64,000 nt of DNA from positions 21,359-85,358 of the forward strand of contig NZ_JAGGPK010000039.1 of the NCBI RefSeq assembly GCF_018613855.1, written 5' to 3'. Source of the DNA: Arthrobacter sp. ISL-30 (lineage in GTDB: Bacteria > Actinomycetota > Actinomycetes > Actinomycetales > Micrococcaceae). The position numbers and the translations under genes are program-made. The number at the start of each line of letters is the position of its first letter. Within the stretch, counting starts at the first letter, position 1. Shown here one piece after another: positions 49,512 to 56,702 of the stretch. The notes under the pieces are model-generated. The model was not told where the DNA came from, did no database searches, and saw only the letters and a program-made list of their open reading frames with translations.

Positions 49512-50531
49512 TTAGTGCGTCGGCGAGGGGATGGTGCTGTCCCGCTGTGTGACGACAGGTGGTATCAGCTCCAGATGCTGGCGCTGGCCGCCGTCGCCAT
49601 CCTTGAGGAAGTTGCAGAGGAGTTCGACGGCACGTCGGGAGACGGTGCGGGGTTCAAGATCGATGGTGGTCAGGCGCAGTCTTTCACCGAGGGATTTCGT
49701 TTGGGTTCCGACTCCGATGATGGAGACATCGACTCCCGGCTTAAGCCCGCGATCCAGCAGGATCCGCGGGAGCATTTCCAGGACCGGTTCTTCGGGTGAT
49801 GCGAAGGCCGGCGGACCATCGGCGGCGGCAATTCCGCCGTCGACGGCCGCCTCGATGCTAGCAATGTCCGCTGAGCCCGAGACGTGGCTCAATGCAAGCC
49901 CACTCGCCTCGGCCTGTTCGAAGGCACCACCGAGGAACCGATCCACGAAGTTGAGCTTGCGGTCCCCGGACTCCGGCCGCCAGCCGATGACGGTGGCGCC
50001 CTGGTGTCCGGCAGCGGCAAATTCCTCAATGCATTGCCGGCCTGCCAGGGCAAAATCGGCGTCGATGCAGCTGAGTCCTTCCGCCTCATTCGGGATACCG
50101 ATGAACACCACTGGCACACGCAGCTTGCGGACTACCGGGATGCGGTCGTCGTCGGCCTCCACCTGCATAAGGATCAGGCCGTCGCATAGCTGTTGGCCGA
50201 CTACCCGTTGCAGGCCTTCGGTCCCCTCTTCATCGGTGACGAGGAGGATGTCCCTGTCATGCTGCCTGGCGGTAGCAGCGATCACGGCAATGAATTCGCT
50301 GAGGGATCCGACGTGTGCGTCCGGAGTTAAGGGTATGACGAGGCCGAGCACGTTGGTGCGCCTGCTGGCCAATGCCCTGGCACCGGCATTCGGCTGATAG
50401 GTCAGCTGCTCAATCGCGGCCTCGACCTTTTTGCGGGTCTTCTCCGAGATGGGCCTCTTCCCGCTCATGACATAGGAAACGGTGCTTTGGGAAACGCCAG
50501 CTGCTGCCGCTACGTCTTTGCTGGTGGGCAT
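49512..50531 (-). CDS. LacI family regulator of the Thu-type operon
   Basis: A 339-aa LacI/GalR protein: HTH (about 3-50, SKDVAAAAGVSQSTVSYVMSGKRPIS) and hinge with YQPNAGARALASRRTN, then an effector domain (LGLVIPLTPDAH onward). ATG at 50531 with GGGGGAG upstream is chosen; the longer in-frame extension runs through two operator-like sites and has no similarity. It lies upstream of the binding-protein gene on the same strand. Identical dyads before its own gene and before the transport operon predict autoregulation plus operon control. Confidence 0.9.
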   Translation of the reverse strand: MPTSKDVAAAAGVSQSTVSYVMSGKRPISEKTRKKVEAAIEQLTYQPNAGARALASRRTNVLGLVIPLTPDAHVGSLSEFIAVIAATARQHDRDILLVTDEEGTEGLQRVVGQQLCDGLILMQVEADDDRIPVVRKLRVPVVFIGIPNEAEGLSCIDADFALAGRQCIEEFAAAGHQGATVIGWRPESGDRKLNFVDRFLGGAFEQAEASGLALSHVSGSADIASIEAAVDGGIAAADGPPAFASPEEPVLEMLPRILLDRGLKPGVDVSIIGVGTQTKSLGERLRLTTIDLEPRTVSRRAVELLCNFLKDGDGGQRQHLELIPPVVTQRDSTIPSPTH

Positions 50532-50584
50532 CGCTCCCCCTTCCGTCATAAGCAGGCTGCTGTTCGAGGTATCTCGCTGAATTG

Positions 50585-50611
50585 TCGATGCATATCGTCG
50601 ATGCGTATCGA
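50585..50611. promoter_or_regulatory. Tandem LacI-type operators upstream of lacI
   Basis: TCGATGCATATCGT (50585-50598) runs directly into TCGATGCGTATCGA (50598-50611). The second is identical to the site at 49441-49454. The pair sits 54-80 bp before the lacI start codon. Confidence 0.78.
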
Positions 50612-50661
50612 TGAACAGTGTGACATGGCTCTTAGCGATACGCAAGGGTCCTGTTTGTTGC

Positions 50662-50718
50662 CGAGGAGCGAGGTCTCGGCGCTTTGGCTGTATCAAAGCG
50701 CCGAAACCTCGCTCCTCG
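50662..50718. repeat. Dispersed 57-bp inverted repeat, family B copy 2
   Basis: The most regular copy: 24-nt arms at 50662-50685 and 50695-50718 (cores CGAGGAGCGAGGTCTCGGCG and its complement) pair with a single G-U-type mismatch around a 9-nt loop. It ends 7 bp before the stop codon of the minus-strand oxidoreductase gene, on its 3' side, and could end that transcript before the lacI promoter. Confidence 0.87.
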
Positions 50719-50724
50719 CCGGGG

Positions 50725-51699
50725 TTAGGGGGTGATCACGAGCTTGCCGCGGACCCGGCCGGCCTTCCAGCGGGCAACGGCCGCCGGAGCGTCGGCGAGA
50801 GGATAGACGGTATCGACGACGGGCCTGATCTTGCCGGCCTCGATGAACGCCCGCAAATCCCGCAGGTCCTCGGCACGTTCGGCCGACACAAGGCTCCGTA
50901 GCTTTTGACGCGTGAAGAGCGACAGGACGAGCGCCCGCAGTGGCCTGCCGAGCCCGCCGAAAATCGGCCCGCCTCCTTCCCCGCCAACGAAGACAAGGGT
51001 TCCCTCTGGGGCAAGCACTCGCCGGAGACGGGGCAATGCGCTATTGCCGGCGATATCGAGAATGAGGTCGTAGCGGACGTCGCCCAGGGAGAAGTCCTCA
51101 CGCCTGTAATCAATGACGTTTTCGGCGCCAAGGGACTTGACGAAATCCGCTTTCCCGGCGCTGCAGACCGCCGTGACTTTCGCCCCGAGGGCAGTGGCGA
51201 TCTGCATTGCAAAACTACCGACGCCGCCACCGGCACCAATGATGAGGACGGACTGCCCCTCCTGAACATGTCCGGAGTCGCGAAGGGCGTGGAGTGCAGC
51301 CGCTCCGGATACGGGCACTGCCGCCGCTTCCTCGAACGTCAGGTTCGCGGGCTTCGTCTCGAGCCTGTCTTCACCGGCTACGGCATACTCTGCGAAGGAG
51401 CCCTTCAGCGAAATTCCAAAGACTTCATCACCGGGACGGAAAAGCGTGACCTTCCTGCCGACGGCCGTAACTTCTCCCGCAAGCTCCCGACCCCTGAGTC
51501 TCACCTTGGGCCTGCGGAATCCGCCGCCGAAGAGGCGCAAGAGATAGGGCTTCCCGGCCATAAGATGCCACACGCCGGCGTCGACACCCGCCGCCTTCAC
51601 ACGAACGAGAACCTCGTCGTCGCCAACTGCCGGGGTTTCAAGATCTTCGAGGCTGAGGACGTCAGCCTCGCCGTACATATGCTGAGTAATGGCTTTCAT
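50725..51699 (-). CDS. NAD(P)-dependent MDR oxidoreductase (quinone oxidoreductase-like)
   Basis: A 324-aa medium-chain dehydrogenase/reductase of the zinc-free type. The GroES-like N-terminal half contains VLVRVKAAGVDAGVWHLMAG, RGRELAGEVTAVG and FRPGDEVFGI; the cofactor motif is IIGAGGGVGSFAMQIA (about residue 152), followed by ENVIDYRREDF. Catalytic-zinc cysteines are absent. Its start overlaps the stop of the small HTH regulator by 4 bp, and it ends next to family B copy 2. NADPH-dependent reduction of quinones or enones is typical of the family. Confidence 0.88.
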   Translation of the reverse strand: MKAITQHMYGEADVLSLEDLETPAVGDDEVLVRVKAAGVDAGVWHLMAGKPYLLRLFGGGFRRPKVRLRGRELAGEVTAVGRKVTLFRPGDEVFGISLKGSFAEYAVAGEDRLETKPANLTFEEAAAVPVSGAAALHALRDSGHVQEGQSVLIIGAGGGVGSFAMQIATALGAKVTAVCSAGKADFVKSLGAENVIDYRREDFSLGDVRYDLILDIAGNSALPRLRRVLAPEGTLVFVGGEGGGPIFGGLGRPLRALVLSLFTRQKLRSLVSAERAEDLRDLRAFIEAGKIRPVVDTVYPLADAPAAVARWKAGRVRGKLVITP

Positions 51700-51929
51700 G
51701 GCATGTCTCCTTCGCTCGACGGGTATTGGAAGACTTCCTCCAACGGAACTCTGAACACTTGGGCAATCTGGAATGCCATCTCAAGCGACGGAGAATAGCG
51801 CCCCTGCTCGATGGCGATGATGGTCTGCCGGGTCACGCCGGTGCGCTCCGCTAGTTCGGCCTGGGTCATTTCCCCGTGCGCGAATCGCAGGCGTCGAATC
51901 TCGTTTGATATGCGCGTCGGCTTCACCAT
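51696..51929 (-). CDS. Small XRE-type HTH regulator
   Basis: A 77-aa single-domain Cro/C1 regulator: IRRLRFAHGEMTQAELAERTGVTRQTIIAIEQ forms helices 1-4 of the HTH and the end reads FQIAQVFRVPLEEVFQYPSSEG, as in the YozG/YgzD-like short regulators often paired with a membrane protein. ATG at 51929 is supported by a 7-bp overlap with the upstream membrane-protein gene; the longer in-frame region is shadow. The 3' end overlaps the MDR gene by ATGA. All three genes form one minus-strand operon. Confidence 0.87.
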   Translation of the reverse strand: MVKPTRISNEIRRLRFAHGEMTQAELAERTGVTRQTIIAIEQGRYSPSLEMAFQIAQVFRVPLEEVFQYPSSEGDMP

Positions 51930-52351
51930 GCCGGCAGGCCTCGGCGGTAGGCGATGACTTTCGCGACGGAGCCCAGTACAGCCGAGAGGAAGAAGGCGAG
52001 GCAGACCGCGTTCGCAATCCAGAAGTATGGGAATTCCGCCATCGACATCACCAGCGCAGCCACACCGCCGATGACGAGAAAGGACTGCCCTATATATTCG
52101 CCGAAGCGGTAGATCTCCCGGTCGCGCTGGTCCTTTTTCCCTTCCCCGTCGCGGAGGATGACGGAGAACAGGATGTTCAGCCCGATCGAGGCGACGATCG
52201 CCCCGCCAATGGTCCACAGCATGGTGGCGACGTAGGGCACCTCATGAAGCGGCGCACCTGCCGCCCTTCCGAGAATTATGGCGAGGTACGTCACGTATGC
52301 AGCGAGCGAGACCACCAGCATGATCCACGCGCTTCTCTCTTCAGAACCCAT
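51923..52351 (-). CDS. Small membrane protein paired with the XRE regulator
   Basis: A 142-aa protein with four hydrophobic helices (about 9-28, 43-66, 88-105 and 109-130) and a charged cytoplasmic loop GEGKKDQRDREIYRFG. The four-helix plan with RDxEIYRxGE between helices two and three is common in membrane partners of short XRE regulators (DUF2178-like). ATG at 52351 follows GCGAGGAG. Direct repeats 29-59 bp upstream are candidate operators. Function unknown; membrane stress or signal sensing is a reasonable but untested guess. Confidence 0.78.
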   Translation of the reverse strand: MGSEERSAWIMLVVSLAAYVTYLAIILGRAAGAPLHEVPYVATMLWTIGGAIVASIGLNILFSVILRDGEGKKDQRDREIYRFGEYIGQSFLVIGGVAALVMSMAEFPYFWIANAVCLAFFLSAVLGSVAKVIAYRRGLPAW

Positions 52352-52379
52352 GCCCGCTCCTCGCTTGGATCTCGTCATG

Positions 52380-52410
52380 ATGTAAAGAATATCTGACATC
52401 ATGTAAAGAA
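52380..52410. promoter_or_regulatory. Direct-repeat operator for the XRE operon
   Basis: ATGTAAAGAA occurs at 52380-52389 and 52401-52410, spaced 21 bp (two helical turns) and each preceded by a CAT/TGA half. Read on the minus strand, TTTACA boxes lie upstream of the membrane protein/XRE/MDR operon. Likely the autoregulatory site of the XRE protein. Confidence 0.55.
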
Positions 52411-52437
52411 ACAATGACTTCGCGGAGCGGCTTAAGC

Positions 52438-52472
52438 AAAAAAAGGAAGGCACCGCTGGTGCGGTACCTTCC
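52438..52472 (-). terminator. Rho-independent terminator for the 68-aa gene
   Basis: On the minus strand GGAAGG-TACCGC and GCGGTG-CCTTCC form a stem around a short loop, followed by TTTTTTT (plus-strand A-run 52438-52444). It lies 12 bp after the stop of the small gene at 52485-52691, which supports that gene being transcribed. Confidence 0.88.
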
Positions 52473-52484
52473 ATGGTCAGCGCC

Positions 52485-52691
52485 CTAGACCCTCTCGCGA
52501 ATCCTTTCGGTCTCCGGTTCCTCGACTTTGGTGCTTTCCCTGCGACGGGCAAGGAATGTCCACAGCCTCGGTTCTTCTTCCTGGACTCGAGGTTCCGGTT
52601 GATCCGGTGTTTTCTCCGGGCGCGCTTCAGGCTTCCGGGTGGCTTCCCTCTTGGTGCGCCAACCAAAATCCTCATGCGATGCGTAGCACAT
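52485..52691 (-). CDS. Small charged protein starting MCYASHEDFGW
   Basis: A 68-aa protein. An ideal AAGGAGGT box lies 5 nt before the ATG and a textbook terminator follows the stop, so expression is well supported despite the size. The N terminus holds Cys2, His6 and Trp11; the rest is highly charged (Arg, Glu, Lys, Pro) and probably disordered, with WTFLARRRES near residue 44. Similar small MCY...W proteins occur in related actinobacteria as uncharacterised proteins. Cys/His near the start might bind metal or react with oxidants, which is speculation. Confidence 0.72.
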   Translation of the reverse strand: MCYASHEDFGWRTKREATRKPEARPEKTPDQPEPRVQEEEPRLWTFLARRRESTKVEEPETERIRERV

Positions 52692-52791
52692 TACAGACCT
52701 CCTTATAGCGGCTGTTCTTTAATCGTCCTCGCATTCCGCTGGCAAGTCGACCCTCAGCGGAACCTTGGGATACTCACATAGGCTGGGGCTC

Positions 52792-53800
52792 ATGGGGGAA
52801 CGAATTGGATTAGATCGCGGCAGTCTGTGGACAGCACTGATTGCCGGACTTGCCTGGCTTCTCAGCGGCGCCATTAATGCGGCGCTGACTTGGTTCGACG
52901 TCGGATTTCCGGCATCCGTAGTGCGGCTCGTCTTTCCGGGGACAGTAGCTTCATCGGCCTGGCATGCTCCTCTGCCCTGGCCGATCGTTATCGCGTGGTG
53001 CTCGCGTCCTTCGCGGCAGGCGTGCTGTGGTCGCTGGGGTCCATCCTGGCCGACTGGCCGCCGTCGCGCCTTGCCGCCATCTTGAACGGCGTCGACCAAT
53101 CCATTCCGTCCTCCGCGTACTGGGGAATCGTTTGGGGACGGGTTCCTGCCATGGCCGGTGTGCTTGCCATGCGACTGAAAACAGGGACCAAGCCCCCTTC
53201 GCGGCGCCCGCGAGCCTTTTGGCTTGGCCTGGTCGCCGCCTGCGCAGCCCTGCTGGTGATCTCCGTTCCTCTTACCGATGAAGCAGCCCGGGCGGCCCGG
53301 GCTCCCGGGGCGGCCCCGGCGCCGTCGCCGTCGGTACCGCCAGTCGTCTACGGCTCGCCCAACATTTCACCTGGGCAGCAGGAGGCGGGCCCTGGCTGGT
53401 GCCGCGGCGAGCAAGTCACCGTCACCGTCGGCGAACCCGACGCCGCGACGGGACACCGCGGCCTTGGGTTAGGCCTGGTCAATAGCGGCGACACTCCCTG
53501 CATCCTCGAGTCCTATCCTGACATCGCCTTCAACAACTCCGAAGGTTGGGCCATGGACGTCCTGCTGGTTCACGGGGGCTCCTTCATGACCACGGACCAT
53601 GGTGCCAAGCGGCTAACGCTCGCGCCCGGGGCATCGGCGCAGGCCTCCCTCGGTTGGAACGCTATGGCAGCGGCCGGCGAGACGCGGGTGGGTACCGTGC
53701 TGGTGCCCCCTTACGCAGGAACGCTCGGCACAGCGTGCCAATCGACCTGGACATCGTCCACGGCGGGGCCGTTGCCGTCAGTGCCTGGCGGCACGGATGA
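52792..53800 (+). pseudogene. Frameshifted DUF4232 membrane protein gene
   Basis: Three consecutive reading frames make one coherent protein. Frame one (from ATG 52792) gives helix LWTALIAGLAWLLSGAINAALTW up to about 52965. Frame two (about 52983-53725) gives VVLASFAAGVLWSLGSILAD, two further helices, an Ala/Pro/Ser linker and the DUF4232 core (GEQVTVTVGEPDA, GLGLVNSGDTPCILESYPDIAF). Frame three gives the family-like end RHSVPIDLDIVHGGAVAVSAW and stops at 53800. Two single-base losses, near 52965-52983 and 53721-53726, explain it. The restored stop overlaps the next gene's ATG (ATGA), supporting the original frame. Sequencing error is the alternative. Confidence 0.72.
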
Positions 53801-54336
53801 ATCCCTCCCCGATCCACAAAGTGAAGCTGATACCAGTGGACGAGGAGGTCCTTGACCAACTGGTCGAAGTTGCCACAAAGGACGCCCGGGCCAACGAAGT
53901 GACGCCCCCAATGTCGCCCGGCGCCGACTGGACTCCCGTACGGATCGCCTGGCTTAGAGCCTTCCATCGTGAGCGGCGCCAAGGCGTACCTGGCCCCATG
54001 GGCGAAGCGACCTGGGCCATTGTGTCCGACGGCTTGGTGGTGGGATCCATGCGACTGAAAGCTACGGGAACCGCCCAGGCAGCCAAGACAGGCATCTGGC
54101 TGGCGCAAGGAGAGCGCGGACGCGGAACCGGCATACGGGCCATGGCGGAGGTTCTTGAGGAGGCCGCGTCACTAGGCTTTAGGGCGTTAAGGGCGGAAAC
54201 GACGGCGGACAACCACGGCGCGCTTGGGCTGCTGAATCACTTGGGCTTCGAGCTGGAACAGGCCGACGACGAAGGGCGGATCAGGGCGACCAGAGCCCTG
54301 CCACAAGCCGATGCGACAGGCGCGAGTCCGTCATAG
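53797..54336 (+). CDS. GNAT family N-acetyltransferase
   Basis: A 179-aa acetyl-CoA-dependent acyltransferase of the RimJ/RimL-like group. The core has ATWAIVSDGLVVGSMRLKA (beta 2-3), TGIWLAQGERGRGTGIRAM with the R/Q-x-x-G-x-G/A pyrophosphate loop (about residues 108-118), and LRAETTADNHGALGLLNHLGFELE, the usual beta 5-alpha 4 region. The ATG overlaps the restored stop of the DUF4232 gene. Substrate unknown; an N-terminal amine of a protein or a small molecule is typical. Confidence 0.87.
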   Translation: MNPSPIHKVKLIPVDEEVLDQLVEVATKDARANEVTPPMSPGADWTPVRIAWLRAFHRERRQGVPGPMGEATWAIVSDGLVVGSMRLKATGTAQAAKTGIWLAQGERGRGTGIRAMAEVLEEAASLGFRALRAETTADNHGALGLLNHLGFELEQADDEGRIRATRALPQADATGASPS

Positions 54337-54394
54337 ACTCGCCGCCCGCGACTCCCTTACCGTTGTCTCATTGCTGGTCGTAAAGGAGTGCACC

Positions 54395-56224
54395 ATGACC
54401 ACTCTTCCCATCTCCGACTATGCGATGCTCTCCGACCGGCATTCAGCGGCACTGGTCAGTAACGCCGGGTCAATCGACTGGCTCTGTTTCCCCAGGTTCG
54501 ACAGTCCCTCAGTCTTCGCCGCGCTGATCGGAGACAAGGCAGGCCACTGGTCCATTACCCCTACCGAATCCTTTGAGGCAACCAGGTCCTATCTCCCTGC
54601 CAGCATGGTGTTGGAAACAACGTTCCAGCAGGCAGGGGGAACAGCCAAGCTTGTGGACGCCATGGAGCTGAAGCACACTGCAGATCCCCACAGTCTCGGA
54701 CTCGGCGCACCCCACACTTTGCTCCGCGGCATCAAATGCAGCATGGGCACTGTTCGCATCCAAGTGCGCTACGAGCCAAGGCCGGAATACGGCCTTGTCG
54801 TTCCTGTGCTGAGCGACTCCGAATCCGGCGTTATGGGTGTGGGCGGAGCGGGCAGGCTCGCCCTTTCGACGCCGGCGCCGCTTCAGTCAGACTCGGGGGT
54901 GGCCCACGCCGTCTTTGACCTCGCCGAGGGAGACGAGCTCTACTTTGCCCTGCAGTATTCAGCACTAGGTGACGCCATTCCCGACACCTACTCACAATGC
55001 CGCATAGCTGAAGGCATCGACGTGACGGTCTCCGCCTGGCAGCAGTGGTCGAAGATTCACCAAAGCTATGACGGGCCCTGGACGGAGGCGATCCATCATT
55101 CCGGTCTGGTCCTCCAGGCGCTCAGTTATCAACCGACGGGCGCGATTGTCGCCGCCGCAACCACTTCACTCCCTGAACAAATTGGAGGTGAGCGTAACTG
55201 GGACTACCGCTACTCCTGGATCCGGGACGCAAGCTTTACGTTGAAGGCTCTATGGGTGGCCGCCTGCCCGGATGAAGCCCACGAGTTCTTTGAGTTTGTT
55301 ACAGCAGCCGCCGCCCATGCACAGCCGGAGCGTCCTCTTCAGATCATGTTTGGGATCGGCGGCGAACATGACCTCAGCGAAAGAATCCTCCCGCAGTTAT
55401 CGGGGTGGCGGAACAGCCGGCCGGTGAGAGTGGGAAATGGTGCATGGGCACAGCCCCAGCTGGATGTTTACGGCGAACTGCTCGATGCTGCGCTGCTCCT
55501 TCGAAAGCAACTCGAACACCTGGATGCCGCAACGCGCCGCTTCCTTGGCGGACTCGCGGACGCCGCAGCCCAGCAATGGCGCCAGAAGGACAACGGCATC
55601 TGGGAAGTCCGCGGGGAGCCGCAGCATTTTCTCTACTCGAAACTCATGTGCTGGGTCGCCTTGGACCGGGCGGTCGCCCTGGCTGAGCAGCTTCATGCAG
55701 GCGAGAAGGTGGAGGAATGGCGCATGGCCGCGGACGAAATCCGCGACGCAATCCTTGACCAAGGGTGGAATGACGAGGTGAAGGCGTTCACTCAGTCCTT
55801 CGGTTCATCCGAACTGGACGCCTCCGCGCTCATGCTGCCGATAGCGGGTTTCCTGCCGGCCTCCGACGCCAGGATCAGGTCAACGGTAGCGGCCATCCAG
55901 AAACATCTGACTGATGCTCATGGTCTTGTCTACCGGTATCGCACTGAAACAGGGGTGGACGGTGTTGCGGGCGGAGAGGGCAGTTTCCTCTTGTGTACGT
56001 TTTGGCTCACACAGGTGCTGGCGATGGACGGCCGGACCACTGAAGCACGCGAAGTCTGCGAACGTGCCCTCTCCTACATCAACGACGTCGGCCTTCTCTC
56101 GGAGGAGGTGGACGCCGAAAGCGGTGAGCAGCTGGGCAACTTTCCTCAAGCCTTCAGCCATATCGGACTCATCAACGCTGCCTGGGCGATCCACCGTGCT
56201 GAGCGTGAGGGCATCAGGGACTAG
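54395..56224 (+). CDS. GH15 family glycoside hydrolase (glucoamylase/trehalase-like)
   Basis: A 609-aa intracellular enzyme of the bacterial GH15 glucoamylase/trehalase type. The N-terminal beta-sandwich (about 1-220) begins ISDYAMLSDRHSAALVSNAGSIDWLCFPRFDSPSVF. The (alpha/alpha)6 domain carries GGERNWDYRYSWIRDASFTL (about 270) and GGEGSFLLCTFWLTQ (about 530), which holds the second catalytic Glu. ATG at 54395 follows AAAGGAG; the longer in-frame ORF lacks similarity. Mycobacterial relatives are trehalases, so trehalose is a plausible substrate. It stands alone, 58 bp after the GNAT gene. Confidence 0.87.
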   Translation: MTTLPISDYAMLSDRHSAALVSNAGSIDWLCFPRFDSPSVFAALIGDKAGHWSITPTESFEATRSYLPASMVLETTFQQAGGTAKLVDAMELKHTADPHSLGLGAPHTLLRGIKCSMGTVRIQVRYEPRPEYGLVVPVLSDSESGVMGVGGAGRLALSTPAPLQSDSGVAHAVFDLAEGDELYFALQYSALGDAIPDTYSQCRIAEGIDVTVSAWQQWSKIHQSYDGPWTEAIHHSGLVLQALSYQPTGAIVAAATTSLPEQIGGERNWDYRYSWIRDASFTLKALWVAACPDEAHEFFEFVTAAAAHAQPERPLQIMFGIGGEHDLSERILPQLSGWRNSRPVRVGNGAWAQPQLDVYGELLDAALLLRKQLEHLDAATRRFLGGLADAAAQQWRQKDNGIWEVRGEPQHFLYSKLMCWVALDRAVALAEQLHAGEKVEEWRMAADEIRDAILDQGWNDEVKAFTQSFGSSELDASALMLPIAGFLPASDARIRSTVAAIQKHLTDAHGLVYRYRTETGVDGVAGGEGSFLLCTFWLTQVLAMDGRTTEAREVCERALSYINDVGLLSEEVDAESGEQLGNFPQAFSHIGLINAAWAIHRAEREGIRD

Positions 56225-56324
56225 CCATCTCGTGGCCACAGCTGCCCGCGCCCGTGGCGGTGCACGCACTTCGGGAGTTCAATGATCCCAACAGCGAATT
56301 CGAGCAGAGAAATGAGGCAACGCC

Positions 56325-56681
56325 ATGGAATTGTCCATTGAAAACATTGCCCGCGCCTTTTCGCACCACCGTTTCGACGACGCCATCCCGTACCTCAGCA
56401 ACGATGTTGCCTGGCAGATCGTGGGCGCGGAAGACCTGATAGGCAAGCAGTCCGTTGTTGATGTGTGCAAGGCCCAGGGAATGGAACTGGAGAAGGTCAG
56501 GACGGAGTTTGACCAGTTCAAGGTGGTCGTCGCTGAGGATTGCGTCGTGATCGACTCCGTGGCGCGGTACATTGACCCGAATGGTGAAGTCAGCACGATC
56601 GCTTCCTGCGACATTTTCGATTTCATCTCGGCGCAGATATCCCACATCCGCTCCTACAACATCGAACTGACTCCCCAATAA
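56325..56681 (+). CDS. NTF2-like/SnoaL-type protein
   Basis: A 118-aa single-domain protein with the alpha+beta cone fold pattern: ENIARAFSHHRFDDAIPYLSNDVAWQIVG (helix and first strands), LIGKQSVVDVCKAQG, then four beta strands ending ISHIRSYNIEL. This is the nuclear transport factor 2-like superfamily, which covers small isomerases, hydrolases and binding proteins. No specific catalytic residues can be assigned. It lies between the GH15 gene and the convergent dikinase gene. Confidence 0.75.
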   Translation: MELSIENIARAFSHHRFDDAIPYLSNDVAWQIVGAEDLIGKQSVVDVCKAQGMELEKVRTEFDQFKVVVAEDCVVIDSVARYIDPNGEVSTIASCDIFDFISAQISHIRSYNIELTPQ

Positions 56682-56702
56682 CTTACGGGTCGACCCAATA
56701 GC

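Noticed and set aside
52765..53085. Separate 106-aa gene at the start of the DUF4232 region
   Set aside because: Its last 35 residues are an out-of-frame reading; the N-terminal helix continues in the next frame, so it is part of the frameshifted gene.
54311..54394. Upstream start for the GH15 enzyme
   Set aside because: The extension overlaps the GNAT gene and lacks similarity; the ATG at 54395 has AAAGGAG upstream and begins the family-typical sequence.
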